Assembly: GCA_021774335.1 (NCBI GenBank)
Contig: JAJFJD010000023.1
Location: 86,001 to 150,000, forward strand
Length of the DNA: 64,000 nucleotides
Direction: 5' to 3'
Source: Alphaproteobacteria bacterium
GTDB taxonomy: Bacteria > Pseudomonadota > Alphaproteobacteria > UBA8366
Below the pieces are notes generated by a model. The model did not search any database. It was given only the letters and a program-made list of their open reading frames with translations, and had not been told where the DNA came from. Positions 40,588 to 51,091 of the stretch are shown here, piece after piece. Within the stretch, counting starts at the first letter, position 1. Each line of letters opens with the position of its first letter. A program made the translations under genes and the position numbers.

Positions 40588-40646
40588 ATTAACATAAATC
40601 GAGTTAATATAACTTTTATTGTTTTTTAACAATGATTTATTACCAT
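40588..40646 (+). promoter_or_regulatory. AT-rich regulatory island with two inverted repeats upstream of pdhA
   Basis: Within a GC-rich genome, 40585-40660 is strikingly AT-rich. It holds ATTAAC-N9-GTTAAT (40588-40608, perfect 6-bp arms) and ATTGTT-TTTT-AACAAT (40618-40633). TTAACA at 40627-40632 could act as a -35, with a -10 near 40649-40655, but no perfect promoter stands out. This 261-base gap is the only plausible control region of the pdh operon, so the repeats are good operator candidates. Confidence 0.4.
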
Positions 40647-40730
40647 CTTGTATCGTTGGTGTTTCGATCTTAACTATGCCACACTTCTTGCATCCTTCGG
40701 GATAACAACAGCAGATGCTGGGGAGCACCC

Positions 40731-41774
40731 ATGGCCGTTAGCGCGAGAGCGAACTCGACCAGTCCCCGCGGGCGCACCAAGAAGGGCCGGGCGAAGAAAC
40801 CGGTTCTTGCCGCCACGTCGGAGGAAATGCACCAATATTACCGTGACATGCTGATGATCCGCCGTTTCGAAGAGAAGGCGGGACAGCTATATGGCATGGG
40901 GCTGATCGGCGGCTTTTGCCACCTTTATATCGGCCAAGAGGCGGTTGTCGTCGGCATGCAGGCCTCGATTACCCCAGACGATGCGGTCATCACCAGTTAC
41001 CGCGATCATGGCCACATGATCGCCTGCGGCATGGATCCGCGCGGCGTGATGGCGGAGCTGACCGGGCGCGCCGGCGGCTATTCGGGCGGTAAAGGCGGCT
41101 CGATGCACATGTTTTCCCGCGAGAAGAATTTCTATGGCGGTCACGGGATCGTCGCTGCGCAGGTTCCCATCGGGACCGGCATTGCCTTCGCGCACCGATA
41201 TAAGGGCAACGATAACGTCAGCCTGACTTATCTCGGCGACGGCGCGATCAACCAGGGTCAAGTCTACGAATCCTTCAATATGGCGGCGCTCTGGAAGCTT
41301 CCCGTTATCTATGTGATTGAAAACAATAAATACGGCATGGGCACGAGCGTGGAGCGCGCTTCGGCCAATCCCGACCTGTACATTCGCGGACAAGCATACG
41401 GCATCCCCGGCAAGCAGGTGGACGGCATGGACGTGGTCGCGGTGCGCGCGGCAGGGGATGAAGCGGTGGCGCACTGCCGTGCCGGCAAGGGGCCTTTCAT
41501 CCTGGAGATGATGACCTACCGCTACCGCGGACATTCGATGTCCGATCCGGCGAAATACCGGACGCGCGAGGAAGTCAGCAAGGTCCGCCAGGAACGCGAT
41601 CCGATCGAGCGCTTGCGCATGAAGATGCTGGAGGAAAAGGTTGCGGACGACGACGCGTTGAAGCAGGTCGACCGGGAGATCAAGGACATCATCTCGGACG
41701 CCGCCGAATTCGCGCAAAACAGCCCGGAACCCGACCCTTCCGAGCTTTTCACCGACATTTTGGTTGACGCGTAG
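40731..41774 (+). CDS. pdhA: Pyruvate dehydrogenase E1 component, alpha subunit
   Basis: Thiamine-diphosphate part of the heterotetrameric E1 that decarboxylates pyruvate; 347 residues. A basic, Ser/Lys-rich N terminus precedes the conserved [18 protein letters not shown] and [12 protein letters not shown] segments. The ThDP motif starts GDGAINQG (G169-D170-G171) and ends in [25 protein letters not shown] is the phosphorylation-loop region of E1-alpha. GGGGAG precedes the ATG. First gene of pdhA-pdhB-pdhC-cupin-lpdA. Confidence 0.97.
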   Translation: MAVSARANSTSPRGRTKKGRAKKPVLAATSEEMHQYYRDMLMIRRFEEKAGQLYGMGLIGGFCHLYIGQEAVVVGMQASITPDDAVITSYRDHGHMIACGMDPRGVMAELTGRAGGYSGGKGGSMHMFSREKNFYGGHGIVAAQVPIGTGIAFAHRYKGNDNVSLTYLGDGAINQGQVYESFNMAALWKLPVIYVIENNKYGMGTSVERASANPDLYIRGQAYGIPGKQVDGMDVVAVRAAGDEAVAHCRAGKGPFILEMMTYRYRGHSMSDPAKYRTREEVSKVRQERDPIERLRMKMLEEKVADDDALKQVDREIKDIISDAAEFAQNSPEPDPSELFTDILVDA

Positions 41775-41815
41775 GCGGTTTCCCGCCCGCGCGCAAACAC
41801 CACAGGAACCGCACC

Positions 41816-43195
<1,380 letters not shown>

Positions 43196-43213
43196 TGGGG
43201 CGGGGATAAAGCG

Positions 43214-44518
43214 ATGCCGATCAAGATTCTAATGCCGGCGCTGTCACCTACAATGACCGAGGGCAACCTCGCCAAGTGGCATGTAAAAGAAGGCGACGCC
43301 GTGAATTCCGGCGATGTCATCGCCGAAATCGAGACTGACAAGGCGACGATGGAAGTCGAAGCGGTGGACGAAGGGACGGTCGGCCGTCTTCTCGTGCCCG
43401 AAGGACAGGAAGGCGTTGCGGTCAATGCGCTGATCGCGTTGCTGCTGGAAGACGGCGAGGACGCATCTGCGTTGGATTCTGTCGCGGCGGATGCCCCGGC
43501 GCCTCCCGCGCCTGCCGCACCTGCGACCCCGGCAGCCGCGCCGGTTGCGGAATCGCCGCCACCTGCCGCATCGGCCGCTGCGCCAGCGCCTGCTGCACCG
43601 GCACCGGTCGCTGCGCCCGCGAATGGAACCCGTGTTTTCGCCAGCCCGCTGGCGCGCCGGATGGCGGCGCAGGCCGGGCTCGACCTTGCGTTGGTGACGG
43701 GCAGCGGTCCGCATGGGCGTATCGTAAAAAGCGACATCGAAGGGGCGCTTTCTGGTGCCACGCCCGCGGCGGCCCCGGCCGCGCAACGGCCGGCGGCGGC
43801 ACCGATCAGCGGTGCGGCCATGCCCTTCGAGCCGACTTTCGACCTCGAACCGCTCAGCTCAATGCGCAAGACGATCGCGCAGCGGCTGACCGAAGCAAAA
43901 CAGACGATCCCGCATTTCTATCTCACGGTGGATTGCGAACTGGACGCGCTTCTCGACCTGCGCAAGCGCCTGAACGAGAAAGCAGACGGCGCGTATAAGC
44001 TGTCGGTGAACGATCTCATCATCAAGGCGAGTGGGGTGGCGCTGCGCAAGGTGCCGGCGGCGAATGCGTCCTACACCGACGAAGGCATCAAGATCTACCA
44101 TTCGGCGGACGTGGCTGTTGCCGTTGCGATCGACGGCGGTTTGATTACGCCGGTCATCCGTGACGCGGGCAACAAGGGGCTGGAAACGATCTCGGCGGAG
44201 ATGAAGGACCTGGCGGGCCGGGCCAAAGAGGGCAAGCTCGCACCCGAAGAGTATCAGGGCGGCACCTTCAGCATCTCCAACCTTGGTATGTTCGGCATCA
44301 AGCAGTTCGATGCGGTGATCAATCCGCCGCAAGGTGCGATCCTTGCGGTTGGCGCTGGGGAACAACGCCCGGTCGTCAAGGACGGCGCGCTTGCGGTCGC
44401 GACCGTGATGAGCTGCACCCTGTCCTGCGACCATCGCGTGGTCGACGGCGCCGTCGGAGCGGAATTCCTGAAGGTCTTCAAGGCGATGATCGAAGAACCC
44501 TTCGCCATGCTGCTCTGA
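43214..44518 (+). CDS. pdhC: Pyruvate dehydrogenase E2 component (dihydrolipoyl acetyltransferase)
   Basis: Core of the complex: carries acetyl groups on lipoamide and passes them to CoA. It is 434 residues: one lipoyl domain (1-80, K43 in [15 protein letters not shown]), an Ala/Pro linker, the peripheral subunit-binding domain ([20 protein letters not shown]), a second Ala/Pro linker and the catalytic domain from about 215. The active site is DHRVVDGA with H407. E. coli E2 has three lipoyl domains; here one is on E2 and one on E1-beta. Confidence 0.97.
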   Translation: MPIKILMPALSPTMTEGNLAKWHVKEGDAVNSGDVIAEIETDKATMEVEAVDEGTVGRLLVPEGQEGVAVNALIALLLEDGEDASALDSVAADAPAPPAPAAPATPAAAPVAESPPPAASAAAPAPAAPAPVAAPANGTRVFASPLARRMAAQAGLDLALVTGSGPHGRIVKSDIEGALSGATPAAAPAAQRPAAAPISGAAMPFEPTFDLEPLSSMRKTIAQRLTEAKQTIPHFYLTVDCELDALLDLRKRLNEKADGAYKLSVNDLIIKASGVALRKVPAANASYTDEGIKIYHSADVAVAVAIDGGLITPVIRDAGNKGLETISAEMKDLAGRAKEGKLAPEEYQGGTFSISNLGMFGIKQFDAVINPPQGAILAVGAGEQRPVVKDGALAVATVMSCTLSCDHRVVDGAVGAEFLKVFKAMIEEPFAMLL

Positions 44519-44526
44519 GCCGGACC

Positions 44527-44889
44527 ATGCCTGAAAAGGTCAATCTCGACGAAAAATTCGGTCTGTTTTCCGCGCCGTGGACACCGAAGGTGATCGGCGC
44601 GGTAGATGATTACGAGATCAAGATCGTGCGGATCGACGGCGAGTTCGTCTGGCATGCCCACGATGATGTCGATGAGTTGTTTGTCGTGCTCGACGGCGAA
44701 ATGACCGTGCAATTCCTCGACGGTGACGTATCGCTCGGTTCCGGCGAATTACTGGTGGTTCCGAAAGGTGTCGAACACCGGCCGGTTGCCGCGTCGGAAT
44801 GCAAGGCGATGATTTTCGAGAAAAAAGGCACCGTGAATACCGGTGATACGGAGAGTGACTTGACCGTCGCTGCGCCCGAACGACTTTGA
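44527..44889 (+). CDS. Small single-domain cupin protein
   Basis: 120 residues, one conserved beta-barrel. Cupin motif 1 is visible as WHAHDDVDELFVVLDGEM (two His and a Glu as likely metal ligands), and motif 2 as LLVVPKGVEHRPVA (the fourth ligand His). Such proteins range from sugar isomerases to dioxygenases and simple sensors, and no specific function can be assigned. It begins 8 bases after pdhC and ends 37 bases before lpdA, so it is cotranscribed with the pyruvate dehydrogenase genes. Whether it serves the complex is unknown. Confidence 0.85.
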   Translation: MPEKVNLDEKFGLFSAPWTPKVIGAVDDYEIKIVRIDGEFVWHAHDDVDELFVVLDGEMTVQFLDGDVSLGSGELLVVPKGVEHRPVAASECKAMIFEKKGTVNTGDTESDLTVAAPERL

Positions 44890-44926
44890 CGATAACGGCG
44901 CGCCAGCGGGACAGGAAAGGATCAAC

Positions 44927-46339
44927 ATGGCCGACACATCATTCGATCTGATCGTCGTGGGCGGCGGCCCGGGCGGCTATGTCGCGGCGATCCGGGCGGC
45001 GCAGCTTGGCATGAAGGCCGCCGTCGTCGAGGGCGAGCATCTCGGCGGCATCTGCCTCAATTGGGGCTGTATTCCGACCAAGGCGCTGCTGCGGTCGGCC
45101 GAGATTTATCACAACATCAAGAACGCGGAGTCCTTCGGTCTGTCGGTGAAGGGCGTGTCTATTGATGTCGGCAAGATCGTCGATCGGTCCCGCAAGGTCG
45201 CGAAACAGTTGAGCGGCGGCGTCGCCCATTTGCTGAAGAAGAACAAGGTCACCGTATTCGACGGATACGGCAAGCTGGCCGGCGGGTCGGCCGGGGCGCG
45301 GAAGGTCGTCGTCGAAAAGGACGGCAAGGCGGTTGCCGAACTCACTGCGAAAAATGTCATCCTCGCCACCGGCGCACGGGCGCGGACGCTGCCGGGGCTG
45401 GAGCCGGACGGCAAGCTGATCTGGACATACAGGGAAGCCATGGTGCCCGACGTTATGCCGAAATCTCTGCTGGTCGTGGGATCCGGGGCGATCGGCATTG
45501 AATTCGCCAGCTTCTTCCGCACGTTGGGCGCCGAGGTGACGGTGGTCGAGGTGCTCGACCGGGTGCTGCCCGTCGAAGACGAGGAAGTATCCGCCTTCGC
45601 GCATAAGGCTTTCGAGAAGCAAGGCATGAAGATCGTGACCGGTGCTGCCGTCAAGGCGCTGAAAAAAGGCAAGGATTCGGTGACTGCGACGGTTGAGGCC
45701 GGCGGTAAATCCACGGAAATTACGGTGGACCGGGCCATCATGGCCGTCGGGATCGTCGGCAATGTGGAGAATATCGGCATCGACGGCACCAAGGTAAAGG
45801 TCGACCGCACGCACGTGGTGGTCGACCAATGGCTGCAGACCGGCGAGCCGGGTGTCTATGCGATCGGCGATCTGGTCGGTCCCCCTTGGCTGGCGCATAA
45901 GGCGTCGCATGAAGGCGTGATCTGCGTCGAGAAAATCGCCGGCGTGAAGGACGTCCATCCGCTGAACACGTTGAACATCCCCGGTTGCACCTATTGTCAT
46001 CCGCAGGTCGCCTCCGTTGGGCTGACCGAGGCTGCCGCGAAAGAGAAGGGGCATAAGGTTCGGGTCGGGCGTTTCCCGTTCATGGGCAACGGCAAGGCCA
46101 TCGCGCTCGGCGATCCCGAAGGCTTCGTGAAGACTGTTTTCGACGCGGATACCGGCGAATTGCTGGGCGCGCATATGATCGGCGCCGAAGTGACCGAGCT
46201 GATTCAGGGCTATGGCATTGCGAAGACGCTGGAAACGACCGAGGCCGAACTGATGCATGCGGTCTTCCCGCATCCGACGCTATCGGAAATGATGCATGAG
46301 TCGGTGCTTGACGCCTATGACCGCGCGATCCACTTTTAA
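44927..46339 (+). CDS. lpdA: Dihydrolipoyl dehydrogenase (E3)
   Basis: Flavoprotein that reoxidises dihydrolipoamide with NAD; 470 residues. The FAD motif is VGGGPGGYVAAIRAAQLG, and the redox disulfide is C43-C48 in GGICLNWGCIPTKAL. The NAD Rossmann motif is LVVGSGAIGIEFASFF, and the catalytic His-Glu pair lies in FPHPTLSE. GGACAGGAAAGG lies upstream of the ATG. Placement after pdhC makes it the dedicated E3 for pyruvate dehydrogenase. lipA follows after 34 bases. Confidence 0.97.
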   Translation: MADTSFDLIVVGGGPGGYVAAIRAAQLGMKAAVVEGEHLGGICLNWGCIPTKALLRSAEIYHNIKNAESFGLSVKGVSIDVGKIVDRSRKVAKQLSGGVAHLLKKNKVTVFDGYGKLAGGSAGARKVVVEKDGKAVAELTAKNVILATGARARTLPGLEPDGKLIWTYREAMVPDVMPKSLLVVGSGAIGIEFASFFRTLGAEVTVVEVLDRVLPVEDEEVSAFAHKAFEKQGMKIVTGAAVKALKKGKDSVTATVEAGGKSTEITVDRAIMAVGIVGNVENIGIDGTKVKVDRTHVVVDQWLQTGEPGVYAIGDLVGPPWLAHKASHEGVICVEKIAGVKDVHPLNTLNIPGCTYCHPQVASVGLTEAAAKEKGHKVRVGRFPFMGNGKAIALGDPEGFVKTVFDADTGELLGAHMIGAEVTELIQGYGIAKTLETTEAELMHAVFPHPTLSEMMHESVLDAYDRAIHF

Positions 46340-46373
46340 TCATAGTTTAAGCCACAGGCATTAGGGCTAGCCC

Positions 46374-47324
46374 ATGACCACCGCTCCCGAGCGCCTGCGC
46401 CATCCGGAAAAGCGCAACAACCCGGACAATCCGATCCAGCGGAAGCCGGACTGGATTCGCGTCAAGGCGCCGACATCGAAGCAGTATTTCGAAACCCGCG
46501 ACATCGTCCGCGAAAACGGGCTGCATACGGTGTGCGAAGAGGCGGGGTGCCCGAATATCGGCGAGTGCTGGGCGAAGAAACACGCCACCTTCATGATCAT
46601 GGGGGATACCTGCACGCGCGCCTGTGCTTTCTGCAACGTGGCGACCGGGCAGCCGAATGCGCTCGATCCGATGGAACCGGTGAACGTGGCGGCGGCTATC
46701 GCGAAGCTGGGCCTGGAGCATGTGGTGATCACCTCGGTCGATCGGGATGACCTGGCCGACGGCGGGGCGGAGCATTTTGCACAAGTCATTGGCTATATTC
46801 GGGAAATGTCGCCTGGCACGACGATCGAGATCCTCACGCCGGATTTCATGAACAAGGACGGCGCGATCGAGACGGTCGTCGAGGCCCGCCCTGACGTGTT
46901 CAACCACAATATTGAGACGGTGCCGCGGCTCTATCCGACGATCCGGCCGGGCGCGCGCTATTTCACCAGCCTCGAACTGCTGAGCCGGGTCAAAAAGATC
47001 GATCCGACGCTCTTCACGAAATCCGGGCTCATGGTCGGGTTAGGAGAGGAAAAACAAGAGGTTGCGCAGGTCATGGACGATCTGCGCGCCGCTGACGTCG
47101 ATTTCATCACGATCGGCCAGTATCTCCAGCCGACGCCCAAACACGCCGCGATTGACCGGTTCGTGGAACCGGACGAGTTCGACAGTTTTTCGACCCTTGC
47201 CCGGGGCAAGGGGTTCCTGATGGTGGCGTCGTCGCCGCTGACCCGATCGTCCTATCACGCGGGCGACGATTTCCGCCGTCTTCGCGAGGCCCGCGCCGTT
47301 CAGACGGCCGTCGTTACCGGTTAG
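46374..47324 (+). CDS. lipA: Lipoyl synthase
   Basis: Radical SAM enzyme that inserts two sulfurs into octanoyl groups, completing lipoyl cofactors on E2-type proteins; 316 residues. The auxiliary cluster cysteines are C54, C59 and C65 ([13 protein letters not shown]). The radical SAM triad is C80, C84 and C87 (CTRACAFC), and the C-terminal RSSYHA holds the family serine ligand. Directly downstream of lpdA, so the cofactor is made alongside the complex that needs it. lipB is not in the window. Confidence 0.97.
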   Translation: MTTAPERLRHPEKRNNPDNPIQRKPDWIRVKAPTSKQYFETRDIVRENGLHTVCEEAGCPNIGECWAKKHATFMIMGDTCTRACAFCNVATGQPNALDPMEPVNVAAAIAKLGLEHVVITSVDRDDLADGGAEHFAQVIGYIREMSPGTTIEILTPDFMNKDGAIETVVEARPDVFNHNIETVPRLYPTIRPGARYFTSLELLSRVKKIDPTLFTKSGLMVGLGEEKQEVAQVMDDLRAADVDFITIGQYLQPTPKHAAIDRFVEPDEFDSFSTLARGKGFLMVASSPLTRSSYHAGDDFRRLREARAVQTAVVTG

Positions 47325-47337
47325 CTGACAACGGTCC

Positions 47338-47784
47338 GTGCCGAACCATTCCGAACAACGCGCACTTCCGTATCCGCCGGAACGACTCTTCGACCTGGTG
47401 GCCGATGTCGGACGCTACCCCGATTTCCTGCCTTGGTGCGTTGCTTCCCGCATCCTCAGCCGCAGCGAGACCGACCTTCGCGCGGAATTGGCCATCGGCT
47501 TTAAAGGGATACGAGAGCGATTTATCAGCCAAGTCGCGCTCGACCGCCCGAATCTCCGGATCGACGTGACCTATGAGGACGGGCCGTTCAAGTTCCTCGA
47601 AAATCATTGGAAATTCGAAGATCGCGGAGAGGCGGGCTGCCTGCTGGATTTCTATGTGGATTTTGAATTCAAGTCCCGCCTGCTGGATATGCTGATCGGG
47701 CCGCTGTTCGACGATGCGGTCCGTCGCATGGTGCAAGCATTTGAGGATCGTGCCGCCGCGCTACACGACACCGCGCCGTCCTAA
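47338..47784 (+). CDS. COQ10/RatA family START-like protein
   Basis: 148 residues of the polyketide cyclase/START superfamily. The N terminus ALPYPPERLFDLVADVGRYP is followed by DFLPWCVASRIL, and VDFEFKSRLLDMLIGPLF and RMVQAFEDRA near the end match the COQ10/RatA group. Bacterial members have been linked both to ubiquinone handling and to a ribosome-association toxin. The mitochondrial-type COQ10 role is more likely in this lineage, but this is inference. The start is GTG at 47338, 13 bases after lipA, the usual alphaproteobacterial neighbour. Confidence 0.86.
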   Translation: MPNHSEQRALPYPPERLFDLVADVGRYPDFLPWCVASRILSRSETDLRAELAIGFKGIRERFISQVALDRPNLRIDVTYEDGPFKFLENHWKFEDRGEAGCLLDFYVDFEFKSRLLDMLIGPLFDDAVRRMVQAFEDRAAALHDTAPS

Positions 47785-48018
47785 CCGCCCCACACTGCTG
47801 CCATCAATTCATTCCTATCGTCACACTGTGCGTAAATGCACGGATGGCCCGAGTCGTGCCGAGTCGCGGATTTCTTGGCTGTTCGATCATCGCACAGTGG
47901 CTACTTCATCCGCAGACTGTTCATTCCGATAACGTAACGGTAAGGAGGCCACGCCACCGGCCCATCAACAACTGGTGCGTGTAGTCCCGGTCGCTACAAT
48001 ATCTAGGCGAACGACACG

Positions 48019-48050
48019 CTGACAGACGTAGTTATCCCTAGTATATTAGG
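48019..48050 (+). promoter_or_regulatory. Strong predicted promoter with a palindrome over its -10 box, upstream of the HTH regulator
   Basis: CTGACA (48019-48024) and TATATT (48042-48047) have a 17-base spacer; each matches consensus at 5 of 6 bases, the best promoter in the window. The -10 is enclosed by CCTA (48037-48040) and TAGG (48047-48050), a palindrome-like site; a related ATATCTAGG occurs at 47999-48007. The 342-base gap 47785-48126 otherwise holds no gene that I can support. A perfect ribosome-site sequence, AAGGAGG at 47942-47948, has no start codon behind it. Confidence 0.55.
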
Positions 48051-48126
48051 TATCATATATAGTTGTCTCGACCCTGAGATGGTTTTGTGAATTTTGTCTC
48101 AGGAATGGTGGGGAGGCGAAGACGGT

Positions 48127-48840
48127 ATGAGTCCGTCGCAAATTCGGGCAGCGCGGGCGCTTATCGGGGTGAAGCAATCCGATTTGGCGCGCGCCGCCGG
48201 CGTCTCGCTGGCGACGTTGAACAACATCGAGCGCGGTGTCGGCGACCCGCGCAGTAGCACGCTCGAGCGAATCGAGACGGCATTGGCCGGCGCGGGCGTC
48301 GAGTTCGAGGACGACCCCGAGCGCGAAACCGTCACGCTTCGCCGGATCGCTCGTCCCACCGCCTATGAGACCCTGTTCGCCAGTCAGCGGGTGCTGGAGC
48401 TGTTGGGCCCGGAATCCTTGACCCCGGTGGAAAAAGTGCTGTTCTATTCCCGCCGCGACGGGGATGACGACGGCGAGGGGGCGGCGCGAATCTGTCTTTT
48501 GATTGAGGGGCATAACCGCGCGGTCCTGCTGGATCAGGTACAATTCAGTGTCGCCAACAGCGGGCGGGCCGCCGAAGTTGCGGCGATCCTGCTATGGGCC
48601 TTTAGCTTTCATGCCAACACTTTGTTCTATTTGGACCAAGTGCTCGATGACACGACCGCGGGGGATTTGCCCGAGGTCGTTCGCCGGCTCCGCGCCTTGC
48701 CCTGGCGAGAGCTGCGTCATCCATCTGCATTCTTCGACGTCTTTGACGATTGGGAAGGGCATTTGCGCCCCTATGCCGAGCGAGAAGGGCATCCGATGGC
48801 GGAATTGCTGGCGTTGGTTAATGCCGCTCGGCAAGCGTGA
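48127..48840 (+). CDS. XRE-family HTH regulator with an unrecognised C-terminal domain
   Basis: 237 residues. A Cro/C1-type helix-turn-helix occupies about 1-60 (MSPSQIRAARALIGVKQSDL, then ARAAGVSLATLNNIERG). The remaining ~175 residues are predicted mostly helical with an acidic patch (DGDDDGEGAA) and segments such as LLIEGHNRAVLLDQVQFSV and AFSFHANTLFYLDQVLDD; I cannot assign them to a family. I chose the ATG at 48127 because GGGGAGG at 48110-48116 precedes it at good distance; an in-frame TTG at 48094 would add 11 residues. The end overlaps the convergent cinA by 23 bases. The palindrome over its promoter suggests self-regulation. Confidence 0.8.
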   Translation: MSPSQIRAARALIGVKQSDLARAAGVSLATLNNIERGVGDPRSSTLERIETALAGAGVEFEDDPERETVTLRRIARPTAYETLFASQRVLELLGPESLTPVEKVLFYSRRDGDDDGEGAARICLLIEGHNRAVLLDQVQFSVANSGRAAEVAAILLWAFSFHANTLFYLDQVLDDTTAGDLPEVVRRLRALPWRELRHPSAFFDVFDDWEGHLRPYAEREGHPMAELLALVNAARQA

Positions 48841-49315
48841 GCAGCATATCCAGGGCGACACGAACGGATTCCTCGCGGATAGCGCCGCGATCGCCGTCGA
48901 ACCGGTTCTCCCGGACCTCGACGCCGTCCCCGCGCAGCGCCGCGCCGATATAGACCAGTCCGACCGGTTTTGCGGCCGTTCCCCCGCCCGGACCGGCGAC
49001 GCCGGTGATGCTGGCGGTCAGGTCAACGGGCGCATGGTCCAATGCGCCTTTGGCCATCGCTTCAGCGACCTGCTGGCTGACGGCGCCGTGCGCTTCGATG
49101 AGGGCGGGGTCGACGCCGACTTCCTCGGCCTTGGCTTCATTTGAATAGGTCACGTAACCGCGTTCGACGACGGCGGACGAGCCGGGAACCGCGGTTAAGA
49201 GGCCGGCGAGCAGGCCGCCGGTGCAGGATTCCACGGTTGCGATCTTCAGCCCTTTGCCTTCGCAAATTTCAAGTAATTTCTCAGCATCGCTCTGCATAGG
49301 TTTGGAAAACAACAT
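48818..49315 (-). CDS. CinA C-terminal family nicotinamide-nucleotide amidohydrolase
   Basis: 165 residues, the stand-alone PncC-type domain that deamidates NMN to nicotinate mononucleotide in pyridine-nucleotide recycling. Signatures are IATVESCTGGLLAGLLTAVP with the active-site Ser/Cys region, YVTYSNEAKAEEVGVD and SITGVAGPGGGTAAKPVG. The long CinA form with an N-terminal MoaB-like domain is not present. An internal ATG at 49297 is an alternative start. It lies 12 bases after pgpA, forming ispDF-pgpA-cinA. Its 3' end overlaps the HTH gene by 23 bases on the opposite strand. Confidence 0.9.
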   Translation of the reverse strand: MLFSKPMQSDAEKLLEICEGKGLKIATVESCTGGLLAGLLTAVPGSSAVVERGYVTYSNEAKAEEVGVDPALIEAHGAVSQQVAEAMAKGALDHAPVDLTASITGVAGPGGGTAAKPVGLVYIGAALRGDGVEVRENRFDGDRGAIREESVRVALDMLLTLAERH

Positions 49316-49327
49316 ATAATCGTCCCG

Positions 49328-49804
49328 TTAAATGACGAATGTTAGTCCGAATACCACCAGGGCGGCGTAGATGCCGGCGACGATGTCGTCGAGCATGACG
49401 CCTGGCGCGCCCGGCAGGCTTTGGTCGCACCAACTCGCCGGCCACGGTTTCAGGATATCGAAAAGGCGGAATGCGAAGAAGCCGGCGGCATAGAGCCACA
49501 GGTCGAGCGGCCATACCGGGATGAGCGCGATCCATTGTCCCGCCACCTCGTCGATGACAATCCGGCCCGGATCCTTCTCGCCGGTGGTTCGCTGAATGTG
49601 GGCGGTGGCCCAGAGCCCCACGGCCAATGCCGCCAACGCCGCCGGAATCAGGGCCAGCGGGCCGAACCGGTCCGCGATGAACCAGGCTGGGACCAGCGCG
49701 GCGGCGGAGGCCCAGGTGCCGGGTGCGATGGGCAAATACCCGATACCGCAGGTGGTTGCCGCTAATGAAGCAGGATGAAACGGTGAGATTTTCGAATTTG
49801 CCAT
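49328..49804 (-). CDS. pgpA: Phosphatidylglycerophosphatase A
   Basis: Removes phosphate from phosphatidylglycerol phosphate to give phosphatidylglycerol; 158-residue inner-membrane protein with about four hydrophobic segments. Conserved parts are GIGYLPIAPGTWASAAAL, KDPGRIVIDEVAGQWIAL, FFAFRLFDILKPWPASW and the C-terminal VMLDDIVAGIYAAL, which carry the acidic metal-binding residues. It starts 4 bases after the ispDF stop. The reading frame is open further upstream inside ispDF, but only the ATG at 49804 gives a family-like N terminus. CdsA earlier in the window supplies the pathway precursor. Confidence 0.93.
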   Translation of the reverse strand: MANSKISPFHPASLAATTCGIGYLPIAPGTWASAAALVPAWFIADRFGPLALIPAALAALAVGLWATAHIQRTTGEKDPGRIVIDEVAGQWIALIPVWPLDLWLYAAGFFAFRLFDILKPWPASWCDQSLPGAPGVMLDDIVAGIYAALVVFGLTFVI

Positions 49805-49808
49805 GGAA

Positions 49809-50975
49809 TTACAATTGGATGGCCGCCGCCGCTTGCGCTGCGATGCCCTCTGCTCGGCCGGTAAAGCCCAGACCTTCCGTGGTCGTCGCCTTGACGCTGA
49901 CCCGCCCCGGATCGATGTCGCAGATTTCGGCGATCCGCGTGCGCATGGCGTCGCGATGCGGGCCGATTTTCGGCAATTCGCAGATGATCGTGACATCCAG
50001 GCTCGTGATGACGCCCTGCCGTACGCGCACCCGTTCGGCGGCTTTGGCGAGGAAAATGGCGGAATCGACCGATTTCCATTGCGGGTCGCTCGGCGGGAAG
50101 TGGTCGCCGATATCGCCTTCCGCCAGCGCGCCGAAGATTGCGTCGGTGATGGCATGCAGCCCGACATCGGCGTCCGAATGCCCTTTGAGGCGCGCCGAAT
50201 GCGGGATATCGACGCCGCAGATGGTGACATGGTCGCCGGGCTCGAAGCGATGGACGTCGAATCCCGTGCCGAGCCGGGTTTCTGCCGCCGCAGGGCCAGG
50301 GCTTGTTTCCCGGAGGATCGTTTCCGCACGCATAAAGTCTTCCTCGGTCGTGATCTTGATGTTGTTTTCGTGTCCCATCACGAGCTGCACCGACATGCCC
50401 ATCGCCTCGGCGACGCCGGCATCGTCGGTCAGCTCTTGGTCCTTAACGGCCTCGTGGGCGTCCAGGATGGCCTTGAAGCGAAACCCCTGGGGTGTTTGCG
50501 CCCGCCACAGCCCAGCGCGCTCCACGGTGCCTGAAACGCGATCCTGTGCATCGCCACGTTTGATCGTGTCGATGACCGGCACGGCGGCGATCGCTGCCGG
50601 GCTCGTTGCCAGCGAGTCAATGATCCGGCGGACCGTCGCACGATCCGTGAAGGGGCGGGCGGCGTCTTGAATTAGCACAGAGTCGGGACTTAAATTATCT
50701 ATGCTTATTAATCCATTATAAGACGAACCTTGACGTGAATCTGAACCAATTACAGGCTCTAACAAGTCAAGACCATGCGTCAAATCCTGGTACAAGCCGG
50801 TGTCGTCAGGATGGATAACCGCTCGCACGGCGTCGATGTCGGGGTGTTCTGCAAAGGCCGCGAGGGTGCGCCGCAGCATCGGTATGCCGCCGATGTCGCG
50901 ATATTGTTTTGGCACGCCGCCGCCGGCCCGGGTGCCTCTTCCGCCGGCGAGGACAAGGGCGACAGTGCCTGTCAT
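49809..50975 (-). CDS. ispDF: Bifunctional IspD/IspF (MEP cytidylyltransferase and MECDP synthase)
   Basis: 388 residues fusing two steps of the MEP isoprenoid pathway. IspD (about 1-228): ALVLAGGRGTRAGGGVPKQY binds CTP, with IQDAARPFTD and LTDDAGVAEAMGMSVQLV. IspF (about 232-388): TRLGTGFDVHRFEPGDHV holds the zinc ligands, GHSDADVGLHAITDAIFGA and EGDIGDHFPPSDPQW the substrate region, with LTITCE-like LDVTIICELPKIGPH. The fusion skips IspE between the two steps. The ATG at 50975 matches family starts. dxr is 40 kb away in the same window. Confidence 0.97.
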   Translation of the reverse strand: MTGTVALVLAGGRGTRAGGGVPKQYRDIGGIPMLRRTLAAFAEHPDIDAVRAVIHPDDTGLYQDLTHGLDLLEPVIGSDSRQGSSYNGLISIDNLSPDSVLIQDAARPFTDRATVRRIIDSLATSPAAIAAVPVIDTIKRGDAQDRVSGTVERAGLWRAQTPQGFRFKAILDAHEAVKDQELTDDAGVAEAMGMSVQLVMGHENNIKITTEEDFMRAETILRETSPGPAAAETRLGTGFDVHRFEPGDHVTICGVDIPHSARLKGHSDADVGLHAITDAIFGALAEGDIGDHFPPSDPQWKSVDSAIFLAKAAERVRVRQGVITSLDVTIICELPKIGPHRDAMRTRIAEICDIDPGRVSVKATTTEGLGFTGRAEGIAAQAAAAIQL

Positions 50976-51091
50976 GCGCGAAACCTCGAATTTAACTTGA
51001 TGGCGTCGAAATCGCGGGCATATTGGCGGCAAAGGTCGGCGTTGCCAAGGTCGGCGATGATACGGCGGCAAAGCATGTTAGGGTCCTTCCG

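Noticed and set aside
47942..47948. Perfect Shine-Dalgarno sequence AAGGAGG in the gap before the HTH gene
   Set aside because: No usable start codon lies within the next 20 bases, so no small gene can be supported.
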